DNA from: Craspedostauros australis
Taxonomy: Eukaryota > Bacillariophyta > Bacillariophyceae > Mastogloiales > Achnanthaceae
Direction: 5' to 3'
Assembly: GCA_026770025.1 (NCBI GenBank)
Contig: JAMXDE010000007.1
Coordinates: forward strand, 558,001-622,000
DNA length: 64,000 nt
The position numbers and the translations under genes were made by a program. Positions 22,901 through 32,177 of this stretch are shown piece by piece (the stretch's first letter is position 1; each line of letters begins with the position of its first letter). Under the pieces are notes generated by a model, which was not told the DNA's origin, made no database searches, and worked only from the letters and a program-made list of their open reading frames with translations.

Positions 22901-25084
22901 GGTACGATGAGAAAAGCAATACAAACCTCCGCGAGGTGTTTCCTTCCCATGTAGCACCAATCCCACTTTTCCTATCCATTGTAGTGGCGCTAAAGATACC
23001 TCTATCGACGCAAGCGGAGAATCAGCCATGCAATTGTGAGCTGAGAGCATCATTGTCGTACGCTCGCACATTTCGTGCTGTGACCACTTCATCGCAAGAA
23101 TCGAAAAGGAGTCCCTCGCTGGAGACAGCACCGATTTCACCATAGCGTCGTTCAAGCTGTATTCAGTACCAAGTCGTCCTCTATGTGCAAGGCAATTCCA
23201 TTTTTCCGAAGGGGAGTATGCAGATTTGGAGGAGTTGTCACACTGTCTGCAAATCACGAGGAGCGGACTGAAGACAACCGTTCCGTAGGGCAATCGTATC
23301 GATTGTATGCAATGATCAAGACGGACAAGGAACCGAGCAACTTGAATCGTACATATCATAACCTTTCATTCAACCGAGATTTGGTTCGTAGTCTGCACTA
23401 CTCCATCCCTGCGGAGAGATCACTTCGTGGCTCGAGTAGATCTTTCCAACTGTGAGCGGTTATGTTGCATGTATATTCATGATCGAAGTAAGCATTATAC
23501 TGTCGAGACCTGCCAACCTTGAAGAGACATATAACAACAATTCAAGCAGTATTACAGGCTCGTTTCTGCTATTTTCATTGCTGTTTCAGCTCGACAAGAC
23601 AAAAAACATAACACAACAAGAACGGAGATCAGGAGGTCCGCAACGCCACTCAAATGATAAATGGTCGCCCACTACCTAGGAGGGGCCATAGTGTTGGTCG
23701 TAGGTATTAAATGCCGTTCAAGTTATTGTCTATTCATGTCTTCTCGTTCTACGGACTCCCAATTGTGTTGCTCTTTACCAGTTGATGGGTGCAAGAGGCC
23801 ACACGAGCGCTTGCCTCGATGTGCCCTTTCTAGTCAGAATGGTCTTCCTTACTCAACTCCGCGCTGAATAGGGTTTCCTGGTTTTCGTTAGCAAAAACAT
23901 TCTTGGGACATGCAACCATCAAACTTTGACCTACACGCGACGAAAAAACAATGAACATTTTCCTTGTGATGGAACGTAACCATAAAGTACTCTCCACATT
24001 CCTTACTATCGGAGGTCATGTTGAATTCATGCACAATGAAACGACTGGGATTGGCCTGCAAACTGGGAGGAAGTTGACAGAAGGAAATGAGGCTTCATTC
24101 AGACCAGATCGTCTCAAACGTGGATCTCCACGTTCCAATTGGATTTGGAAAAGAGAGTTGATTGGTGTGCGACGAGACGGGGCAGAATCCAATGTAGGGT
24201 TCCTGATAGAAAAACTGAGCTTGAACGCTCTATGCGACAGGTGTGCCAAGTGCTCGTACACGTGAGATAGTGTTGACAAGCGAGGGAGGATGTCGGCGAT
24301 GAAACTGTCCTTGCTTGTTTGCTTCGACTAGGGTCTAGTTGTCGATTTCCTGTGGAAATCTGCGAATGCCGTCCCATGAAAGGTAGGGGGGATAGTTCGA
24401 AAACCTCGTGGACGTCGTTGCATGCTGAGAGTCGAGTGACACTGGAATGATGTGCCGCGTTGGTGCGGTCATCAGATTTTCTGAGTGGCTCGTTCAGCAT
24501 GATGATGACAATCATCGCGGCTCTTCATCACTTCCGGTTTGGCACCATTTTGGGTCATGTCGGTTTCAAGTTGAGTTTTGATGTCGGCGCAGGCCGTGTG
24601 CACCGGGATGATGGTAGTCGGACTTTTTTGCACAATGCTTTGATTTGGTCATGAATCTGGTCAAACGGAATACATCAAGAAATCTTTTGTTGTTTGCCTT
24701 GCGAATTCCCAAACTGAGCCCGAAATGTTTTGAAAAGGAGAATCAATCTGTCAATATTTTATTTGCTGGGCTTTCTTCGTTCCAGCCTGTCTGATCGCCA
24801 GGGTCGTTTTTTATCGTGGGCACCATCCAACTTTCGTTGATAGCATCTAAAGATTCTGGGACATTCGCCAAAATGGCTACGCGAAAAATTGCCGTGTACC
24901 CTTGAATCCAGATGCATTTGGATTTTTTTAAGGATAGAATCGTTGTCGCGTTCTGTCTGACGGTCAGAGTTGCAGCCATTCATCGCACGACGATTTCATT
25001 GCAGTGTCTTTGTACTATGCTGTCAGTTGGAGTTTTCATGGTTTGATCGAACATTGATATCATCAACGAGATATTCATACAAGA
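19973..25084. other. 5-kb gene-poor stretch
   Basis: No gene could be identified between the glycosyltransferase leader and the mTERF-like gene. The longest frames (minus strand 20799-21257, 21202-21699 and 22805-23359; plus strand 22345-22722) show no domain. A (GA)n tract lies at about 20289-20310. On the minus strand, 22640-22850 contains a 60-codon open stretch in protein-like style without a start, next to 22805-23359, so a decayed gene is conceivable. The stretch could also hold the distal promoter of the mTERF gene. Confidence 0.5.
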
Positions 25085-25954
25085 TTGATCAAGTTCCTCG
25101 CCATGCTAGTGGCGACTTGTAAGTTCATTGTCGTGGCGTCGAATAATAATGCGTTGAAGCCACGCGTTGAGTATCTGATGCGAAGAGTGAACATGACTGA
25201 AACAGATTTCACGGTGTTCATGAACCGAGGTGGTGGAGTCACATTGGTTTGTTCGTCGGAAGACAAGATCAGACCAATGTTGGAATACCTGCGAACCATG
25301 TTGAATCAGCAGGAACTGAAGAACTATGTGATGAAAATGCCACGCGTACTGAATTTGGCGATAGAGACTTTGCAATCCAAGGTTGAGTTCTTCGATGACA
25401 TCGAACGACGCCACTTCACACGTTGGTCTTCTCACACGCTGAACGTACCACAAGGAGTGGAAGAGCGATCGCTATCAGTGTGCATACTCACCATTGCACC
25501 AAGGGTCTTTGGCCTCGACTTCTCAACAACTATTCAGCCAAAAATCGATTTCATCAGCAAAGTGTGGGGTGAAGCCTCATTGATTCAGAACTTGCGCCAG
25601 TTTCCCGTACTTATCGGGCTGAATGTAGAAAGCAACCTCAAACCAACGCTCGACTTTTTCAACCGAACTGGCTACATGCTGCTGTCGGACGATTGGGAAA
25701 TATGCCAACAAGAGACGATAGTGTCGGTTTCGTATCTGACCGCATCGCTGAAAACTCGGTTATTGCCACGATGGTACTTCGTCCGATCGCAGAACCCTTC
25801 GTATCGCCCGTCACTAAGTTCCATTTGCATAGACACAGATGCTCGCTTTTGTAAGTGCGCAGGTCTTGATCTGGAACAGTATTTGGAGTTCAAGAAGAAG
25901 CATGGACCAGCCCTTGAGCTCCCAGATCCGTCAGATCTTCAACTCGACGAGTAG
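25085..25954 (+). CDS. mTERF-repeat protein
   Basis: A 289-residue intronless frame with degenerate mTERF repeats, each of the type (L/I)-x-P-x-(I/V/L)-(D/E)-F/Y-L. Examples are LKPRVEYLMRRVNM, IRPMLEYLRTML, MPRVLNLAIETLQSKVEFF, IQPKIDFISKVWG and LKPTLDFFNRTGYML. mTERF proteins are helical solenoids that bind nucleic acid in mitochondria or plastids and regulate organelle transcription, splicing or ribosome assembly. The N-terminus (MIKFLAMLVATCKFIVVAS) is hydrophobic and could be a signal segment. It lacks the A-F plastid junction, so location is open. The gene is short for the family (300-500 residues), so an upstream exon may be missing. About 300 bp separate it from the convergent ABCG gene. 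Confidence 0.65.
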   Translation: MIKFLAMLVATCKFIVVASNNNALKPRVEYLMRRVNMTETDFTVFMNRGGGVTLVCSSEDKIRPMLEYLRTMLNQQELKNYVMKMPRVLNLAIETLQSKVEFFDDIERRHFTRWSSHTLNVPQGVEERSLSVCILTIAPRVFGLDFSTTIQPKIDFISKVWGEASLIQNLRQFPVLIGLNVESNLKPTLDFFNRTGYMLLSDDWEICQQETIVSVSYLTASLKTRLLPRWYFVRSQNPSYRPSLSSICIDTDARFCKCAGLDLEQYLEFKKKHGPALELPDPSDLQLDE

Positions 25955-26260
25955 GAAGAGCATTCACTGCGATATCTCCCCCTATCAATATGAAGGCTAT
26001 ATCTCATAATGTAACGCCATTCGACGAGTGCGAGTACGAGAATGACAACCATCCGAGTGCTGTGCTGCATGAGTAGACTGCGTTGTGCACCGCTTCGTCC
26101 AACGTTTCGTCACTCTCTGACTATCAGATGCACACTCTATTGTTTATTACTACGTGCTACGTCACTGTAGAGAGCAATGGTGCTCATACGTACGAGTACA
26201 TGGTATGGTATGACTTGTATGGCGCCACACATAAGTACGTAGCACCGCCCCCATCATCAA
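25955..26260. other. Convergent 3' spacer
   Basis: About 306 bp between the stops of the mTERF-like gene (+) and the ABCG gene (-). It contains GAGTGCGAGTACGAG at about 26025 and ACGTACGAGTACATG at 26189-26203. No other feature is seen. Confidence 0.6.
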
Positions 26261-28344
26261 TTAGTAGAATTTGCTGGCCTTGTTGGTCAAGACTGTGAGT
26301 GCCAGCAGACGGAACACCACGAACAGCGCGATAAGCACCAGCCAGTACCAGTACGATTCATCGTCGTCGGCCTCAAGCTGGTCGATGGTGTTCTTGCAGT
26401 TCTCGAACTCATCCTCACAACCCTCGAACTCTTCGATCACCAACAGCCGAAGCGCGTATGTCAAGGAACAAAGGTACTGCGCCCATCGCAACCAGGATGG
26501 GATGAGCTCTGTGGCAACGAAGAAGCCCGCGAACAGCATCTGCGGGACGAAGAGGATTGGGAGCATCTCGGTGGCCATCTTGGGATCCTCGACTGCGCTA
26601 CCGAGCGTGACTGCCAATGCCGTGGATGCCATGGACAGAGCGTAGGTGATGATCAAGTACTGACCATAATCCATCTGGAAGTCGATGAGGAAGTAGGTGA
26701 TGATTGTGAGCATGAGGGTCTGGGCCAAGGTCACCATCGCCTCCATGGTGAGCCGGGACAGGAAGTAGGAAAAGACGGAGTAGTGATTGGTCGAGTACTC
26801 GCGGAGGAAGACAGGACGCTCTGATGGGAACTGCAGCAGAGCATCCTGGGCTGTGCCGAACATTCCCATCATCAGGCAGATGACGAGAGCACCGAATCGA
26901 CTCTGGGTGTTGGAAGAGTCAGATGGGTCGGTGGCACCGACGTCGTGGAAGATGGTGCCGATGAGGATGCCCAAGAAGGTTGTCAGGCCGAACTTGGTTC
27001 CAAGTGCCGCAGTGTCGCGGCGGAAGTTGACCAGCTCGCGGGTGAACAGCAGGTAGAGTTGAGTGAAGAGACCGACGGGGCGTGGATCGAAGTCATCCTC
27101 GCCACTGTTGGAGCGAGCTGTGACTCCCAACGCATCGTGCGTGCTGGTATCCTCGCCGTCGAATGGATCTGGCAGATCACGTTCGTCAACCGGGAAGAAT
27201 CCAGCCTTGTCAAGTTCGGGAATGCCGACTGACTGGGCCACGTTCATGATGTGGTCGGCGCTGTTGTAGTACTCTGGGACTGCCTGTCCGCGCTCAGCAA
27301 AGTACTCCGGCACGGCCGCGACTGCACCTTGGTACATCACACGGCCCTTGTTCATGAGGATGAGATGGTCGAAGGAGTTGAAGATCTCGGAGCTAGGTTG
27401 GTGGATGGTGAAGAGGACACTGGATCCGGCATTCGCGACCTTCTTCAGGACACGGCAAAGCTGAACCGCGGAGAAGCTGTCCAATCCAGATGTGGGTTCG
27501 TCCAGGAACACGAGAGCCGGCTTGGTCACCAGCTCCACTCCGACGGATGCGCGCTTGCGTTGCCCGCCGCTGATCCCCTTGATCAACGCACCTCCAACGA
27601 TGGTATCGGCGCAGTCCTCCAATCCGAGCTCGGTCAGCATGCGGTTGGTGAGGAGCTCGATCTCCTCGTCAGTGGTGGATCGAGGCAGACGAAGGCGAGC
27701 AGAGAAGCGGATCGCCTCCCGTGGCGTGGACGTGACCTGGAGGGAGTCATCCTGGGCGACGAAGGCGATCTGTTGGCGCACCTTGACATCGGTTGGATCG
27801 ACCCTGTAGTTGTTAAGCCGGACGTCGGAGGTGATGGTGATGCGACCACGGGAAGCGGCACGTCCAGCCAGGATGTTGAGGAGGGATGTCTTTCCGGCGC
27901 CACTGTTGGGTCGTCGATCGTTGTTGGTTTGTGTTGCAAGATGGGGAGTGGTGAAGAGCAATAGATTGGTGAGTTGGTTCCGTGAGATAAAATCGTAGTG
28001 GATAACGAATGCACACAAGGGAATGCCGGTCAAATGTTGCTGTGTTGGTTTCATCGGTCGCAAACTGGATATCCAACGACGGGGTTGCCAACGTTTGCGC
28101 GTGCGTACCTTGGTCCCATGATGGCAGTGGTCTGCTTTGCAGGAACCTCTCCCCACACGTTGTCGAGGAGCTTGCGATCCTCCTCTCCTTCCTGCCCCTT
28201 GAGGATCATGTCGATGCTGGTCCATGTGAGGGTCTTGCCTGCGCGCTCAGCGAATGGATCTCCGTGGAGATTTGGTTGGCCCTTCATGGCGACTTCGGGT
28301 GCAGCATTTTCGATATCTTCGACGTTGTCCTTGGTGGCAGACAT
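26261..28344 (-). CDS. ABCG (White/BCRP-type) half-transporter (two exons)
   Basis: Exon 1 is 28344-28109 and exon 2 is 27902-26261, with a 206-bp GT-AG intron (28108-27903). Splicing joins IMGP to SGAGKTS and rebuilds the P-loop. The 625-residue product has the reverse ABCG order. The ATPase domain comes first: Walker A GPSGAGKTS (77-85), signature ISGGQRKR (189-196), Walker B ALVFLDEPTSGLDS (208-221) and the switch-His region TIHQPSSEIF. A linker follows, then six membrane helices (about 350-625) with the extracellular loop before the last helix. ABCG half-transporters dimerise and export lipids, sterols or xenobiotics at the plasma membrane or other membranes; the substrate is unknown. The start MSATKDNVED at 28344 has a purine at -3 on the minus strand. 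The ORF start in the intron (28225) is rejected because it would lack exon 1. Confidence 0.92.
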
Positions 28345-29339
28345 GGTGATCAGCGGTGATGAACTGTGATGGATGCTGGCGGTGTTTGGTGTTTATGGTG
28401 CTTCGGCAGATGGGTTGGGTGGTGGCGTTGGCGGTGTGCTTGTGTTTGTGTTTATGTTTGCTTTATGGTTTGTGAAATCGTACGGATTTTATGAAACTGT
28501 TGTGATGAGTATTGGTGGATTGCCTTTTGTTGTCAGAGGTGATGTTGGTGAGCATCGCCCCTGCATCTTGCAGAGAAGAAGAGAGAGGGTCAGCTTCGTG
28601 TGTGGGTCGATTGTTTCCATTTCTGGAGGCGAAATGGTGGAACACCAACAAACGGAACGAACGAACGAACATCTGAGAACAGGAACCGCCAAGATCAACA
28701 TCGTAGAGGCGTTCGCATCCTTCCTCGATGTTCCGCCTTGGTTCTGGGGAGATTCGATTTTCGCGTGTTTCTATTGGCAGGAAAAGATACCGTTAGTTGG
28801 GACAGACTTGGTCCGGGACCTATCCGGGACTCAATTGTCCATGTCATGTACACGGTACCCGGTATCTGAAACCGATACTGCAATGAAAGGCTACCACGCG
28901 CACGGTGTGTAGTTGAACCACGATCCATGCTCTGCTCACCCTCCAGCTCATGCACCCACGCCACCTGTCCAGCTAACCATCTTGCAGAACCCGCACGCAT
29001 CTTGAAGTACATCCACGTCCATGGATCATGTGATGCGCTACGGATGGAGCCGCTAAATGGCTGTAAGTGTGCCGAACCACCACGACATGTTGCTGAGCAA
29101 CAAGAACGGCTGAAGCACGACAGCATGAACCCCTGACCCTTTTACTCGATCGTCCTATCAATAGTCAGCTTAACACATAAAACAAGCAATCAGAAACAAT
29201 CTTCACAGCTTACTTCCGAGTCTACTACAGTTACATCATCGTCTGATACAGCTTTGTTCTCAACATCAAACGGCGTCAAAACCGGTTGAAGGACAGATTA
29301 TCCTCCTGACAACGTGCAAAAAGACACGGAATACCAACT
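28345..29339. other. Intergenic region upstream of the ABCG gene
   Basis: About 1 kb holding the ABCG promoter and leader. A plus-strand frame (28373-28912) and a minus-strand frame (28695-29126) overlap each other and show no domain. An ACGAACGAACGAAC tract lies near 28658-28671. No RNA gene recognised. Confidence 0.55.
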
Positions 29340-31216
29340 GTGTTCTTTCATCTGGAGCAGTGGATTCAGTCATGGACACCAGCAAACATTGAGTTCCTAA
29401 TGCCAAACAGATGGGCCGAGACACATGTCAACCAAGGCACTTGCGGCTGGACACCTCCACCAGCAGTGGCCACAGCAGCGATCGAGTTCATGAACAGCTC
29501 CATACACAAGCAACCATTCTCAATGCACGTGATTGCCATCCCTCGTATCATGACAGCGTGGTACAAGATCGGTCTGAAGGCATCCGATCTCGACATGATG
29601 GTGAAGGCAGGAATGGGCCGCTGCTGGGATACTGTAAAACTCGAACCCCTCACACTCCTCCTTGTTCTTCCTCTCAGAAAATCTTTCCCTTGGAAATACA
29701 ATAACTCACCCACCATTTCACGAGCTAAGCAGGAGTTGCAAGCAGTGTGGGAGACAGGTGTGGAAGGGAGCAGGGCTGTTCTGCGCGAATTGTTTTCACA
29801 AGTGAGGCTTTGGCAGCGAGTGTCATGGAATATGGTGTGGTAACTGCTACCAACTCCTTGGCAACGACACGTGCCCGATCCGCAGACCAGTAGACGAGGA
29901 TGGCAATGTCATTCAGTTCAAGCTGGATGAACGCCGCTTTCAGCACTCCTGTCTTGGTGACCACCTTGTGCTCAGCTTCCAGTGTGAGCTGTGTCACTTC
30001 CGCAACTTGCAACAGCAGGATCCAGTGGTGGGAAGTGGAAAGCACTCCACTCTCATGAGGTTCATCAAGCAAGCGAACCTCAATGCAGTCTGGAGCCAAG
30101 AGAGCTCCTCTGTGGCATGGAACTGGTCTCATATACACCGGATAGTCATGCAGTCCAGTGCGTTGGGATTGTCGCCAACATACAATCTCCCACCTCTGGG
30201 CCCAACGAAAATGGAGGATGACATCATCATGTTCCTTGCGGTCAACCTGCTCTACAGATCGCTCGACACAGGAAAGAATGAGCCAGCAGTCCAGTTTAAC
30301 ACAGTTTGGAAAATGAGATCGTCCTACTTCAACCTTTGGCAGGCCTCTGCTGATAGCGCCGACACATAGATGGTAGCAGTACACAAAGCCCAGAAGTTCA
30401 AGATGACAACCAGCCCCGCCAGCAGAGTGTGATTTGAGCGCTTCGCCAGAGGAATGCACATCCAGATGGGGGATAAAACCTGCCTGGATCTAGCTATTTC
30501 GATTGGGGTAATGCTCGAGCTCATGGCTCGTTTTGAGAACAGATGGTGTGAGGGCATCGCAAACGGGTGGTTGGATCCTGACATGGAGCGCGTCTTGTTC
30601 CCACAACTCTTTGCGGTGCTTGCTTTCATGGGTGGACTCAGAGCAGAAGAAGTGGCGTTGTGCGACCTTGTGGGAATGCGGAAGCACCACACCATGGGCA
30701 TGAACCATCGTGACCCAGCTTTGAGACGCACGGCCATTGCCTTGCTTGGGCGATTCAAGACGGAGACTGGAGAGAAGTACCATTTGATACCAATAGCGCT
30801 GGAATCGCGCTCCGGTTTGAAACCAGCGGCATGGGTGGAGCGAATGCTGGTCTGGTACGAAAAGCGAAAGGTGATCGATGGATCCGTCTTTTGCTCCTCG
30901 ATGGGAGATCAAATCAAGCCGGTCAAGCTTCAACCCAATCCATGAGGTCCTCTTGGAGGTCCAGGACGACAGACTGGATCTCATACCATTGCATCTTGAT
31001 GTCACCAAGGAGTACGCAGTGGGACGGAGCTTTCGCAGAGGCTCCAACACACAGGCCATCAACCAGAAGGTGGATGAGCGTGACGTTGACTTGAACAACA
31101 GGTGGCACCGTTTTGAGGCAGTGGCTGGGAGGCAGCCGAGGTTTCAGATGCAACAACATTACGGGGACGTCATGCAGATGCTGCCGTCCCTGCTACAATA
31201 TTCTGCTGCCCTTTGA
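29340..31216 (+). mobile_element. Tyrosine-recombinase/integrase-like gene, broken
   Basis: Pieces of one family lie in order on the plus strand. An N-terminal region (near 29340-29710) is followed by a CELCHFRNLQQQDPV zinc-like block with a helical segment (29968-30369), a core with MGDKTCLDLAISI and MGGLRAEEVALCDL (30454-30945), and a C-terminal SFRRGSNTQAINQKVDE block ending in LLQYSAAL (31030-31216). The GLRxEE helix and the later Arg-rich SFRRGS block resemble phage-integrase-type (YR) recombinases. The whole is typical of a multi-copy integrase-like family in diatoms whose biology is not described, as far as I know. Crypton or DIRS kinship is possible. About three to four breaks are present, so it is inactive. 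Catalytic residues were not confirmed. Confidence 0.6.
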
Positions 31217-32177
31217 TCGGATTGGCATCCGAGCGAAGGAGGAAAAGCAGCTGGGACCCGGAGGGGGAAGGATTTTGGCACTCAACCGGCAAGCGGTTCT
31301 TGGAATATCGACATTGCAGGATCAAGTGAGAGGCTGAGTGGCACACGTCACTTTGGGATGTAGCAGCAACCCAGGTCACGAGCACTTTGCTTCGGGCATC
31401 CCATATCCAAATGGATAAGCTTCTTGCACGATAGCATTGGCTATGTGAAGATGAATCGGGACTGGACTCGATATGCCGGCAGTGATGCAGATGGAACTCT
31501 CAGGATCCCCTCAGATTTTGGGACTGCCTTACAGCATCCACTCGAGTGAATCGATCACAGTCAGGTGGCTGAACCTACTCCCCCTTTTCGTAACAATAGA
31601 GCAATACTGCTACTATCCATCATGCCAAGAATATCACATGCACCGACAACGAACTGAGATCTATGTGGATCGGTACCATCATTTTTCGTTGGAGGCTGGT
31701 CGTACTCAGCAGAGGATCATATTCCCGCGCCTTGAGGCGCAGCGCACCAGAAGAGAAAAATGTCACTGGTGAAATTACAAACTGTCGTCAGAATCACTCT
31801 TGGATTTCAGTCATGGATACCTATCTGCAGTTCCAGTTCAACATGTCTCGATGTTGACGTCACTTCGCGTCAAGGCGAAATAGAGGTCGAGTTAGTCGGA
31901 CATCGACCATTTTTCTGGACTTGTCGGGTGTCCCTGGAGCCTGATTGGCACGAGCCTCTTTGGTGATGTCACGCCGACGCTGATTGATCAGAGGGCATTC
32001 ACAATCGCAATCGCAATCGCAATCGAAAAGTAGCCCACTCGTACGAGTGCACACAATAGCCAAGCGCTGCCGACAATTTATCGAAAACCGGCCCTGACGA
32101 AAGGCGCAGCTGATGCAGAATTGCCAAACGATTGATCTCACGCCTGTTCATCCTCTTGATTCCACGAATCGTTGACC
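31217..32177. other. Spacer with a short downstream coding-like remnant
   Basis: Right after the recombinase-like fossil there is a plus-strand open run at about 31430-31552 (SIGYVKMNRDWTRY, then DFGTALQHPLE and a stop) that reads like the end of another coding part of the same element. The rest, 31560-32177, shows nothing except a CACTCGTACGAGTG palindrome at about 32037-32050 and a TCGCAATCGCAATCGC tandem at 31998-32025. It contains the promoter of the P-loop gene. Confidence 0.4.

Noticed and set aside
28373-28912. 179-codon plus-strand frame upstream of the ABCG gene
   Set aside because: Low-complexity Val/Gly/Phe start, no domain, and it overlaps the likely ABCG leader.
29725-30459. 244-codon minus-strand open frame
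   Set aside because: Lies opposite the recombinase-like remnant whose family blocks are on the plus strand.
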